Shown here: positions 12,578 through 22,788 of the stretch, one piece after another
Position numbering within the stretch: the first letter of the stretch is position 1
How the letters are laid out: each line of letters opens with the position of its first letter
Assembly: GCA_019614645.1 (NCBI GenBank)
Contig: JABWDB010000035.1
Location: forward strand, 2,728,001 to 2,792,000
DNA: 64,000 nucleotides
From: Stratiolaelaps scimitus
Lineage: Eukaryota; Arthropoda; Arachnida; Mesostigmata; Laelapidae
Direction of reading: 5' to 3'
Position numbers and translations under genes: made by a program
Notes under the pieces: model-generated
What the model saw: only the letters and a program-made list of their open reading frames with translations
Database searches by the model: none
What the model was told of the DNA's origin: nothing

Positions 12578-12694
12578 CTACGTTATATATATATAACAAT
12601 AGTTAGCATGACGTCATGAATTGAGTCACAAATGTGGTATCGAAAGTTTGGTCACCGCTAGGGGCTCCAGCAGTCGCGCTGGTATATAACGTAG
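12578..12694. mobile_element. Possible MITE (117 bp) with 12-bp inverted ends
   Basis: CTACGTTATATA at 12578-12589 is repeated as its exact reverse complement at 12683-12694. If the outer TA belongs to a target duplication, the element would begin CGTTATATA. The interior is non-coding. The A+T-rich termini reduce the weight of the match, and without a second copy this remains a structural guess. A chance inverted repeat is the alternative. Confidence 0.3.
12608..12628. promoter_or_regulatory. CRE and AP-1 type motifs, closely spaced
   Basis: A perfect palindromic cAMP-response element core (ATGACGTCAT, 12608-12617) lies 4 bp upstream of a perfect AP-1 core (TGAGTCA, 12622-12628). bZIP factors bind both in animals (family knowledge). 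Both sit inside the possible MITE. A single occurrence in 64 kb cannot show function. Confidence 0.3.
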
Positions 12695-12755
12695 AGGGGT
12701 GGAATGGCTTGCTGATAATAAAAGTTGTGTCTGTCCTGTCACTCTGTTAGCATTC

Positions 12756-12756
<1 letters not shown>

Positions 12757-12782
<26 letters not shown>
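12757..12782. repeat. (TA)n tract at the fossil mariner's left end
   Basis: About 26 bp of pure TA, ending one base before the transposon's TTAGG terminus. Confidence 0.9.
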
Positions 12783-12783
<1 letters not shown>

Positions 12784-12786
<3 letters not shown>

Positions 12787-13790
12787 GGTCGGCGCATATC
12801 AGCTTTAAATAGCTTCAATTTGGACAAAATGGGCAGAATACGCTTGAAACGTGGCTATTCGACATCTGTAGCTTTGTGTACATCTTTGTTGTCCGTCTCC
12901 ATGGAAAGCAGAAACGTGCATATCCAACGTTGTCTTCTTCACTATTTCACTGCTGAGAAAAGTGCTATTGAAACTGAGAGAATCGTATGTGAAACTTAAG
13001 GGCAAGCTTCAGCGCCAGATAGAGTCTGTCGAAAGTAGTTTCAGTTCAGGGAACGTTGCGAACGACCACGAGAGGCATACGACGACGAAGATGAATTGCT
13101 GGATTTCTTGGATGAGAATGCGAGAGCTTGTTGCTCAGCTGGGAGTTGTCCATTCAACTATAGTGAAATCGACTAAGATACCATTGGTACTCGTCTCACT
13201 ATTTGATTGTTCGGCAAACAAGGAAGACTGTTTTCTGTACATCATTGCTCTGGTAGATGGAAAATGTATCTTCTGCGATAATCCCCAACGCAAAAAAGAG
13301 TGGCTGGATGTAGGATTCATAGCCATAAGGTATTTTGCTGTTCAGTTGATCCTGTCAGAAGGGAGTGTTCTATTACGAACGGCTCAAGACTGGTGAACTG
13401 GTCAACGCAGACCGTTAGAGAAGACAACGCTGAAAACTAAACCGAGAAATTGACAGGAAACGAACGTGGAGGGGCGAAGTACGGCGGAAAGTGATCTTGT
13501 ATTGTTGCCAATGTTGCTTTGGCCACCCGCCGTACTTGGCTGGGAAATTCTACCGCACCCGGCATATAACCCAGACATTGCTTCACCAGATTACGACCTT
13601 TCCAGATCCATGAAGCACGGCCAGCAGGAGAAACGCTTCAAGGGAGAAGCAGAGGTCCGAAATTGCCTTGATGGGTGGAGACATCCCATAACGAGATGTT
13701 TTTCCGCCGCGGGACCCATCCGTGGTCCCAGACGGGCGCGAATCCTTGAAAGCGAGGAATACTATAGTGATCCCTTCAGTTTTTCAAAAG
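12784..13790 (+). mobile_element. Fossil mariner, 3' end lost
   Basis: A second, older mariner remnant. The left end TTAGGTCGGCGCATATCAGC is preceded by TA (12782-12783) at the end of a (TA)n tract. Mariner-like protein pieces appear in order in all three forward frames as far as about 13,770. No reverse complement of the left end is found downstream: the element runs into a (CA)n/(TA)n microsatellite at about 13,793, so the right terminal repeat appears lost. The right boundary is approximate. It is a different lineage from the element at 9.6 kb, judged by its terminal sequence and protein motifs. Confidence 0.85.
12916..13770 (+). pseudogene. Decayed mariner transposase
   Basis: Mariner transposase fragments in correct order but split by stops and frameshifts. 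The N-terminal DNA-binding part reads IQRCLLHYFTAEKSAIETER then GQASAPDR in the frame through 12,922, with stops at about 13,000 and 13,040. It is followed by EDELLDFLDENAR. After a shift come LGVVHSTIVK (about 13,141-13,170) and CDNPQRKKEWLDVG (about 13,276-13,317), which corresponds to the family segment just after the first catalytic aspartate. That aspartate itself is not preserved in the usual motif. Next is FYYERLKTGELVNADR, ending in a stop at about 13,413. Last is LGWEILPHPAYNPD with SPDYDL (about 13,530-13,600), the third-aspartate region, then EVRNCLDGW. The second-aspartate motif (DNARPH) is not visible. No function is expected. Confidence 0.85.
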
Positions 13791-13792
13791 AT

Positions 13793-13794
13793 AT

Positions 13795-13825
<31 letters not shown>

Positions 13826-13868
13826 CTTAATGAAGGTATATATATATATATATATATACTTAATGAAG
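13793..13868. repeat. (CA)n/(TA)n compound microsatellite with duplicated CTTAATGAAG
   Basis: (CA)n at 13793-13809 passes into (TA)n. CTTAATGAAG follows at 13826-13835, and the (TA)n plus CTTAATGAAG unit is repeated 33 bp later (13859-13868). It marks where the fossil mariner's right end has been lost. Confidence 0.8.
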
Positions 13869-14667
13869 ATAACGACTTTCGACAGCTCTGGTGTGTAAGC
13901 CGATTTTAGAAAATCGAGTCGATCTGCGGCGGTGGCGGCGATGACGATCGAACAACTGGACGCCTGGAGAGCGGATTTCGATTTGCGATATTGACATGAT
14001 AACGCTGAAATTTGTCGTCCGTAATGTACCAAGGCTAGCAACAAACAGTGCAGAACTAAGTAGAGAGAGATAATGCAATAAATGACGAAGCGTTGTGGCA
14101 ATCATCGTGTCAACATCGACTCACTCACGAATTTCTAGATCACTCTTACAGTTTTCTCTATACTCTAGGCGGAACGAATGTTTGATAACAGCTTCGCCTC
14201 CCACCGTGAACGTCGATCATCACCGATCACAATCACGGCCACATAGACAATTCACTAACAAATGTTCTGTCACAAAACACCACTCGTGCCACGTTGACTA
14301 CGCGTCCCCTTGAATTTTGAAGAGAAATCGAATGCGAGCCCGCGAATGTCATCAGTTCGGGGCACCGGTGCGACGTGCAGGTAGCGCTGTTTGCCAGGGA
14401 TCATTAAACATCGGATTTGATTTACTTTGCGCAATGCATGGCCAGCCGATTTGCACGCCTATTGCTATGCCTGGCGACTTGCTGCACTCGGAGCGCTGGC
14501 CACGTTCCTCGTATCTACCCGGCAATGCATACGTGTGTGTTTGTTAAAGCCTATTGTACCATTGCGCACACGTCTTGCGAGCGCTCGAGTTCGTCTCGCA
14601 CGATTTGGCGTTCGGTATATACCACATGTCAAGCATCCAACACGGGAGGTATGAGGTGGCCAGTTGG

Positions 14668-14806
14668 GGTAAGGTAAGGTAAGGCTTTATTGATTTCTTA
14701 AAGGAACTGCATAGAATGCTTAAGTTCTCTTATATGTCATGCAACGGGATTCGAACCTGCGGCCTCTGGCTTTTTACAGCCAGAGACTCAGCCGGGGTGG
14801 GGCGTC
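14668..14806 (-). mobile_element. tRNA-like SINE with (TTACC)n tail
   Basis: Minus-strand reading: a tRNA-like head has an A-box-like CGGCTGAGTCTCTGG, an 8-bp perfect anticodon-type stem (CTCTGGCT/AGCCAGAG, 14764-14785) and a B box GGTTCGAATCCC (14746-14757). An A+T-rich body follows, then AATAAAGCC and a (TTACC)n tail at 14668-14685. The anticodon stem is too long and the acceptor does not close, so it is not a functional tRNA gene. No flanking duplication was found. It lacks the hairpin end of the other SINEs here, so it is a separate family. Confidence 0.6.
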
Positions 14807-16300
14807 TTTAGCCGGCGGCATATACTTTTGCAGTGAGTTGTGCACTCGATTGAAGGTCAGCGGCAGAGGCATCGCCATTTGATTTTGTTGTGTTGTTATT
14901 ATTACAGCATTAATTAAATAACATTGGCGCTGATTACGACTCACGGACATGAGCTTATGAGCGATTAATGAGTAAAAGGCTAGAAGATTTGGCACCGTTG
15001 CTATTATTCATTATCTAGAGATTACTAGTTCTGTGCGGGCTTGTGTTGGCCAAACGTTTCCTATCGACTGCAATGTGTTGTTAATAGCATCGTAATGAGC
15101 TGATTTGTGTTAACATTACACCACTCTATGGATTTCGGGCTGCCTGATTGAGTTATCGAAAGCTAGAATTACCGTATCCGCAATGCTTTTCATGAATGTT
15201 GAATAGCTCTTGAATAGCCTTAGCTAGACGGCCTAGTTGAGACTGCCAATCTGTTGTGCAGATCCTTTAGAAAGTGCAATAATTCATTAGAGCACATATG
15301 CTGACCATACTTCGAAGGGCATTGGAGGCCCTTTTTTTCCTTGCAAAGGGAGAGGAATAACTAAGCATCATGAGAAAAGGATCACGCCCGCTTTTACTAC
15401 AAAAAAAATAATAGTAGTTTCCAATCCGATGTCAGTACCGTTACGCAGTTAGAGGGGCATTCAAAGTGAAGTATGTTATGTTTATTTGACGGTGTCTTTA
15501 ACTTGTCACTAAGCAAATTAGAGTTGCGCTCGATGATTGGATATTGGCTAGCAAATATGTCTCTTCCGCTCCAAGAGAAATAATTTCACGATAACATAGA
15601 GTTTTTAGCTTTCTGATCTATACAACAGTTATCGATAAACAAAAACTACTAATACGACCTAACGAGAACCAGCTGGAAAAAGTGTCAACATTGCGGATCG
15701 GCTTCTTACAGCATAGCTTCTATATATACAATCAAACCGGTTTAAGAGATATCGATGATGATTGGAGAGGTGGTGAACGCACTCAAGCGATCGTACTTTC
15801 AAGGTATTTTGTAGAGAAACGTCACTTAGCCCGTTGTGGGGTCGTTGTGTGCTCTGTTACCACATGTGATATTGGAAAATCACGTCCCCTCAATTATGCG
15901 TTTTATTCACGTACATTATATGGTTGAAAATGTCACACAAGAGCACTTTAGGGCTCCAAGATCGTAGTCAGGATTGCCAGCTCATCTAGCTGTCACCCGC
16001 AACCACATTCTCTTCTATGCTATATCCTGAATGGCCAAATACCTCGTATGTAGCCAAGTCTAATAAGTACAGACAGGTTCTCTGGAGCCCTTCGAAACGG
16101 TATTCCCTCCACCGTTGATCAGATCACGCTGAATACTAGCGCATCGTATCACAGAAGTCTTCAAGTGGCTCGACGGTTTCTGGATCCTAAAAATCCCACT
16201 AACCGGGCCCGCCTTTTGTGTCTAGGCCAATCGACACACTCAGCGATGATATCGTTGCCAACAGCAGCATACTGAGTATCTTCTCTCTCTCTTTCTCTCT
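14807..16300. other. No gene seen
   Basis: A+T-rich anonymous sequence without long ORFs. A short hairpin-like GGGC..GCCC lies at about 15,318-15,332 and a (CT)n-rich run at 16,280-16,303. Confidence 0.6.
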
Positions 16301-18560
16301 CTATCTCAATTCGACCCAACCTTCATGGACCGAACGCGCTGCTCACTCCTTTGCTGCCTGTTTCAATACGACATGTCCCTGTCACCGTTGATGTAGTAGG
16401 TGTTGATGCGGTAGCCCTTGTTGTTTTTTCGTTTCGACCGAATTCTCGCTGCAGCGGATCGCTCATCTGGCATTGTCGGTTGTCTTTTTGGTTGGTCGCT
16501 TGGTCGATTCACCAACAACGACAGCTCGTCGCAACAGCAGCAACAGCAGCAGCAGCCATTGACAGGGGTTCTTGGGGGCCGTACCCCGGCCGGGGTCTAT
16601 GGCGAGAGCATGGGAAACAGCGCGCACAGTATCGACCGCGGCGTCAGTAGTAGTTTCTCGTTGCATCGACAACGAGAACGAAGGAGTAAAAAGAAGTGAA
16701 ACTACGACCGCTGACGACAACAAAAGCAAATAAAAGAGCGGCCCTCGTAAGCTATTCAGTCAAGCCAGCTACCTACCTATCTCTATATATCTATCTATCT
16801 ATACATTTCAACCAACCATCCATCTGAGATAGGGAATTGTGAGGTGGGGGGGGGCGGCTTGACAACGAGGAAAGACCGAGCCAAGACGACTCAACGAGCT
16901 ACGACTAACAGAAGACAAACACCGCCGCGCTGCCACCGGCGCTGTTTCACCTTGCCGATCGTCCAGACGATTTTAACATCAGCCAGTTCCCCCTTTCTTT
17001 TTTTTTTTTCGAAGGAAGCAAACAGCTGAGATACTGCCGGAAGGAGCGCCGCGTCGCTGCCGGACAGGCGGACGGCGACTCGCCGTCACAGCCGGACCAT
17101 TTCTCCCTTTAGAAACTTGGTCGTTTTCATCGTCGTCGTTGTCGTCGTCGTTGTCGAAAAGGGGCGCTCGGGTGCCTACTCGCTTACTACCTCGTTAGCC
17201 CCGTTGTAATTTGTCTTTCGCCTATACACCCATTGTTGACAGCTGGTTGTCGCTGGCGACGAGGGGGCCGATGGCGAGCCGTAGGCGCTGGACTACACAG
17301 AGACACGGGAGTCAGAGAGGCACGCAGGAACACAAGGTGAGAGAGAGAGAGAGAGAGCCTCTCACTCCCGGCTTTTTACTTCAGCAATCTCTCTCTATTT
17401 CTGCACCGAACTTTTGGACTGGCGCTCATGGTCTCGTTCCTTCTGTTTGTATCGCTGAAACGCGAAGCAACAGCAGCAGCAGCAGAAACGGTAGCTGCCT
17501 GCACGAGCTGCCGCCGGCGGCGGCGGCTGTGCAAGCGTGTGCCCTGCGCAGGGGAGGAGAGGTGACCGCGTCACTGTGTGCTGCGTTTTGTTCATTTTCA
17601 CTTACGCGTGCGGACGTCAGTGAGTTTGTTTGTTTGTTTATGTTTTGTGTATGTACGTATTTACCCGACGCTTGTGTCTCTGTGCGAATAAGAACGACGG
17701 ACGAGAGGGACGCTCCACAAGGGCTGGGGGGGGGGGAGGGGGGGTTGTCTGTGGCAGCAGCCTTCGCATGGCTCCACCGCATCTACAGCCTTGTAGCCTT
17801 GTAACGAACGCTGCAAGAGTTTGGTGTGTCACCGTTCTGAGTCGGATATCACTGACAGCAAATGGGCGGACGAACCAGACGTCGTATGTGTGCACAAGCA
17901 GACCGACAGATGAGTAAGAAAACGAGAGCCGGGAAGCGGTTGCCTCCTAGTTTTCCGTTTTCGATCTTTCGAGATACACGCGAAGTGGTTAATTTGCCTT
18001 CGGCCATTCTCATCGCGCCTCTCTGTGTGCCTGTGTCTGTCTGTGTAAGTGTGAGCAGTCTGAATGTGTCAATGGTGAAAGAGGTGGGGGGCGGAGAGAG
18101 AGAGAGGCTCTCCTCAACGAGGGGCGGCAGGTGGGTTTCGGCTCGACGTTCGGACGGCGGAAACTTTGTAGTGAAGCGATACCTCACGGTGTTCCGCTGA
18201 GAAGGGAACTTTTTCTCGGACATTTTCATTGTTCGAGGTAACGGCGGATCCGGTGGACGAACAAAGCGAGAAAGATGAAAGAACTGATCAAACGTTACGC
18301 AGTGTTTGTTAGCGAGGCTTCACCCGTGTGGGGGGTGGGGGGTGGTGGGGCGGTCGCGTGCACGCCCTCTGCCGGCTATTGCTGTCATCATATAGTTAAG
18401 GGCTTGCCATTCATACCAGACTGTCCATCTATTCAGATGCTGTACTGGCCCTGCTGTACCCTCTACCTGCGGGTCATATACGTGATCGCAGCCGATGTCC
18501 GATAGATTCTACCGGGTGTTTAATTATATGCGACAATGTCCAGAAATTGCGAAGTCACTC
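16301..18560. other. CpG- and trinucleotide-rich block, possible 5' UTR/first-exon region
   Basis: Contrasts with its flanks in CpG density and in CAG (16,531-16,557), GTC/GTT (17,128-17,156), GCGG (17,510-17,525) and G-run (17,721-17,744, 18,328-18,352) content. It holds the longest non-transposon ORF of the window (17,211-17,804 plus, 197 codons). The protein is low-complexity (poly-Ser, Ala-rich, REREREP from a GA repeat) and unrecognised. A TATA/Inr pair precedes the block at 16.73 kb. Transcription is possible but unproven. Confidence 0.4.
16728..16760 (+). promoter_or_regulatory. Candidate core promoter: TATA-like plus Inr
   Basis: A TATA-like AAATAAAAG (16728-16736) lies 30 bp upstream of TTCAGTC, a match to the arthropod initiator TCAGT (16756-16760, +1 at about 16758). 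The spacing fits the TATA-to-start distance in animal Pol II promoters. The following kilobase is CpG- and trinucleotide-rich, as many 5' UTR or first-exon regions are. No DPE is apparent at the expected place and no coding exon downstream is recognised. Confidence 0.25.
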
Positions 18561-20434
18561 AATTAGCGTAATGGGCCTGTCCCTAATCTACAGTGCTATC
18601 GAAGCCAATTGTGTATCCTGTACCGGCTGATATGCATGTATTATAGTTGAAGTGGCGTCATGTTTTTCGTCCCCAACGTCACCATCGCCATATGCTACTC
18701 GCTACTGGTATATATTTACACGGAACATTTCGGGTGGCTTAGTGTTTCGTCTAGATGTGCATTTATTTATTCGCATTTTGCTCTACAACCGATCGTTTTT
18801 GTCGCCTCCTAATTTATTGCTCTCCACTTCTGTTCCTCACACGTTCGTTGTGCAGCTATTTCTTCGTCCATGACCTCGCGCTGCAACCGAATCGGTGGCG
18901 ACACCAAGACAAATCGAGACAACGTTTCCAAGCCAAGCTGCTCGAACTGACGGCAATTCCATTTTGACGGTTCGGGCCGTTATCGGTCTGTTGCGCACAA
19001 TCACAGCGAGGCTTACTTCGTCCTAGTACTCCCAGCTGGCCTAGCTAGAGCCCTGGCCAACCTGTCGGTCTTGGGGTCCCGTGGTTGCCGTCGCTTGATC
19101 GTTTGGGTTCCGGTTTTATCGACTCTGTTTCACCAGCCTGTCGGCTGTTCGCGTATCCGGAAGCTGTGCGGTCCTAAAGGGAGGCGGCGCCGGTGGGGCT
19201 CTGCCATATCACTCTGTCGGTACGGGCCACTGGGAAAACGCGAGGCTCGCGAGACGCCGAAGGGGTGTTGGTGGTTTAGAAGTGCGCGCGGTAACCGTTT
19301 CCGGTCGGAGATATACCGAGTCGCGGGTCGCAGCAACATCATCGCGAGTAGTAGTAGCAGCAGCAGCAGCTGCATCAGCAGCAACAACAGCTGCAGCGGT
19401 AGAAAACGCAACACCAGATGGTTACGGCCAGTACGGTCATGGTTCTTGCTGTTGTTGCTCCTGCTGCAGGTTGCGCCAGCAATGCTAGTTGTGGATTGCT
19501 CGCTGGTGTTGCGGCTGCAGCGGCCGCCGCGATGGAGTGACATAGGAATAACATGAGGAGTCGTTTTACTTTTGTTTTGCCCATATTCGCGCCAGCGGGT
19601 CCGTCCAGTCGTCTCGTAGCGCGATTCCGACGTTCGAAATTCACCACTGGGCTCACGATGGCAGAGCTATAACTGTGCGTGTTACCAAATCGGTCGTCGT
19701 CTGATGAAGTCATTTCGTTTGTCTAAAAAGCGTCCAGCAGATCGGCACGACAGCGTATGGCACAACAAGCTGCAGCAACGGCATCTTTGCCGCTCGGCAA
19801 AGCAGTAGTTTCTCGGCACACGCCATACATGTCCGTCATCATCATTATCGTAAATCGTAACTTGACTGTCGTTGTTATTGCAACAATAATAACTTAAGGG
19901 CAACGCGGCGCTATGGGCTCTAGTGCGGAGTATTTTTGATATTTACACTTTGTAGTGGAACTGTGATATGGATTATAGTTGTAGTTGTTGTTGTAGTAGT
20001 GGCAGTAGCGTTAATAGTAATGCGTAACTTTTGATTCAGCTGTTGGATTACTGCGCAACCAGTGCGGGTGGTCACGTGAAGAGCGTGATGGCATGAGCGT
20101 GATACAGAGGTTTATTGGTTTATTAATTGGAGGGAAATAGAACAATGTGTAGTGATGTTTGATCACTTGGGTGTCGGGTGCTATGATTGTTATTATTATT
20201 ATTATTAATATTATATATTGGAGTTCACGGCTGGGAGGAGGTGCACCAACAGGATTGTGGTTGTCAATTGTTTATATCGTTGACTTCAATTACTCGGAAG
20301 TTGGTGTACAGTTAAAACCATCAGTGAACCGCTTGGGCGAACGCCATGTATCTGAATGAGTTGCTATACGACAAATTGGTGTTTCGAGCCCGTTCATGTG
20401 ATACTGTATTAAATTGAACTGTAGCAACATTGCG
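18561..20434. other. No gene seen; CAG/CAT-rich repeats
   Basis: 19,071-19,556 contains overlapping ORFs on both strands (161 and 137 codons) across an AGT/AGC/AAC triplet run (19,347-19,395). The proteins are poly-Ser, poly-Ala or poly-Leu from the repeat. (TTA)n at 20,189-20,208. Confidence 0.55.
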
Positions 20435-20442
20435 TCACATAG

Positions 20443-20543
20443 CAAGAAAACATTTATTTGAGCTGACTCTCAGCTGTTCCCCTTGTGTGATAGGTCATGC
20501 CTCTGAACCTTTGGGTATTACTAAAGGTTCAGAGCCTAAAATA
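20443..20543 (-). mobile_element. Short retroposon (type II), related copy
   Basis: About 101 bp. On the minus strand it ends AGGGGAACAGCTGAGAG, then TCAGCTCAAATAAATG, close to the end of the 28.5-kb element. Terminal hairpin GCTGA-CTC-TCAGC at 20462-20474. A perfect 12-bp stem (CTCTGAACCTTT at 20501-20512 with AAAGGTTCAGAG at 20523-20534, 10-nt loop) fills most of the body. TCACATAG flanks it at 20435-20442 and 20544-20551 (8-bp duplication). Confidence 0.7.
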
Positions 20544-20551
20544 TCACATAG

Positions 20552-22623
20552 TACTTTAGATACATACGTGTCGTAAACAAAACGGTCTATCAGACGGCGG
20601 TTGAAACAGTTGTATTGACCGATTGTATTGATCGTGTATCAATGTACCCATTGAACGTTTCTAGATTGGCGCTTCACCCAGTGTACGTGACTCAGATAGA
20701 AAATGCATTAGACTGATTTTACTTGTTCTTGTTTGTGTAAGCTATCCTTGGCATCGTACGTATAATGCGTTATTTCGACACCGTTTTGCAGAAATGAGCC
20801 TAATTGCACCAGTCCGTTTCTGTTACCGAACCTGACAACTAAGTTACCTGGATAATCAGTATGGCATCGGGCTGGGCGTAGGTTGATACCGCCTTAACCG
20901 CCGTAGGTAGCCTTTTTTTTGAGAAAGAGGGACATTTTCTTCAAACCTTAGGTTGCTTGCATTCGTACAGCTGAGCAGCAGCAACCGACCACGCTCAATA
21001 CTTAGTACTTATTCAATACTTACTCTCATTTGCTAGATTTATTTAGTATTGATTACTGTGTCAGTGGTCAATGATGGTGAACTTGGCTTCGAAAAAAATG
21101 TTTGGCAGCCTCGTTTTACGAACACAACTGCCAAACAGTTCTCACACCTGATTCAAACAGAACATAAGGTGTCTCGGAAATATTTTGTATCGCACCCGTA
21201 CACAATCGAGAATGCCACCCAAATCCTTCGCCCTGTTGTTCTACACAATATGAGAATTCAGTGAACGATTACCGTAAGCGCTACGGGTCGAATGAATTAT
21301 AACACAGTGATGGTGAATTAATTGTAATTGCATTAGAAGGTACTGATCAGGCGTTCGTCCCTTAGCACTGAGCAGGCCCCCAAGGGTCGGCGCCAAATCC
21401 TTGTCCAGTCTCAAGCGGGGGAGGTCACTGACTCTACGCTCTGCCTTTCCTCGAAATGAATCAGCCATCTCTATTCTACCGGCTCATCTCGATCGTTCAA
21501 GCATCATTCTGTGGAGAGACAACAAATGAGCAACATGGTTTCCTGCTTGTCCATTCGGTAGCAGGCCTTATCCCGCCACATGATCATTTAGCTTTAGTTC
21601 GATAGTCAACGAGCGGCGCGAGTGGCCAACCGAGGAAATGTCCCGATCAAGGAAATCTAAAAGATATATATGTTAAGGCTCGCCAACGCAGGCCAGGTCA
21701 ACGAAGGCCAGGCCAAGTCAGTCATGTCGCGGCACTACATACATGTATTGTCGTGGACAGCAGAGTGGATCTGAGCAGTTGAAGCGATCAGAGAAACGGA
21801 AGCAAGAAACGTCAACGAGTGCCATGGCAGCACATTCGTCCGCTTCGCTTTGATCAACTCGAGTCCTTTATCGTGCACATCAAGGGTGATGCTTTAAAGT
21901 CGCTGTGACAATGGCAAGTGCACGGCGACACTGCTGCTGCTGCTGCTGACGACGGCGAGCGCAAGTAGGCAGGCAGGCAGGCAGAAGTAGTCGCTGTAAC
22001 CGCGTAGTCGCTGCTGGCAGTAAGTAGCGGGCAGCAGCCACGGTTTACGGCCACCCCAACTGCCACGGGCGACAGACCACAGCCACAGGCCTTCTCCAGA
22101 AATGAAATCACGGCATCGCGCCCGATCCCTTCCACGTCTTATTGATCGAACGGACGCCGATACGGCTCTGTCACATCTAGACCAACTGTGTGCTCCCAGA
22201 CGGAAAAGAGCAGGCGCAAGCCACAGTTGTTCGCTGGGTAGGGGCGGGGTCGCAAACTCGGTAACCTCCTCTAAGGCTCTCACCTATGTTCGATGAGATC
22301 GCAGCGATGGGATGACGGCGGAGAATCGAATCGGCAGGACGATGACCTGTGTCGAAGTGGTTCGAAGTAACGATCCTGACAACAAGGAGGAGTAATGGCT
22401 AGAGAATCAGCAAAAAAATAGCGGTGCTGCCAGTGCCAGTTGTCGATGTACAATATCAGATATATGTAGTATCAGCGTCGTCTAAGTAATCAACGCAAAC
22501 AGTCCCGGTGATGAAGATTTCGAAAAGGGGTGGTCGAGAAAGCGATACAAAGAAAGAACGACTACAATGTTCACTCGCTTTGTCGGCATTCGGGTGAAAT
22601 TTTCGTTGATAGATTCGAGACCC
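20552..22623. other. No gene seen
   Basis: Anonymous sequence. (CTG)n at 21,931-21,949 and (GGCA)n at 21,967-21,983 generate Ser/Ala-rich ORFs (21,894-22,283 minus). Confidence 0.6.
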
Positions 22624-22632
22624 ATATTCGCC

Positions 22633-22779
22633 CATATCTAAAATGTCTGCCGGGCTGACTCTCAGCCTTTAACATTTAACCTCCACGGTACAACTGCTTT
22701 TAGCATTGCTTCGTAAGGGGGACCCCTAAATGTAAATGTGGAACCCGTGCACCTACGTGTCTCCTCCGATTGCAAGGCG
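22633..22779 (-). mobile_element. 5'-truncated type I SINE copy
   Basis: Shares with the 38.7-kb element the block read on the plus strand as CTCCGATTGCAAG, the GGACCCC..AAATG block, the AACATTTAAC block and the terminal hairpin (GGCTGA-CTC-TCAGCC, 22653-22667). It lacks the A box and has a degraded B box. Compared with the 38.7-kb copy it is missing the GGTAAA-repeat interior. The 9-bp sequence ATATTCGCC flanks it at 22624-22632 and 22780-22788, consistent with target-primed insertion and 5' truncation. Confidence 0.75.
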
Positions 22780-22788
22780 ATATTCGCC

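Noticed and set aside
13466..13909. Separate 147-codon gene
   Set aside because: It is the C-terminal remnant of the fossil mariner transposase running into a (TA)n repeat.
14695..14806. Genuine tRNA gene
   Set aside because: B box is good but the anticodon stem is 8 bp, the acceptor stem does not pair, and the sequence continues into an AATAAA plus (TTACC)n tail, so it is SINE-like.
17211..17804. 197-codon ORF as a gene
   Set aside because: Low-complexity, built on GA, CAG and GC triplet repeats, with no domain; kept only as part of a CpG-rich block.
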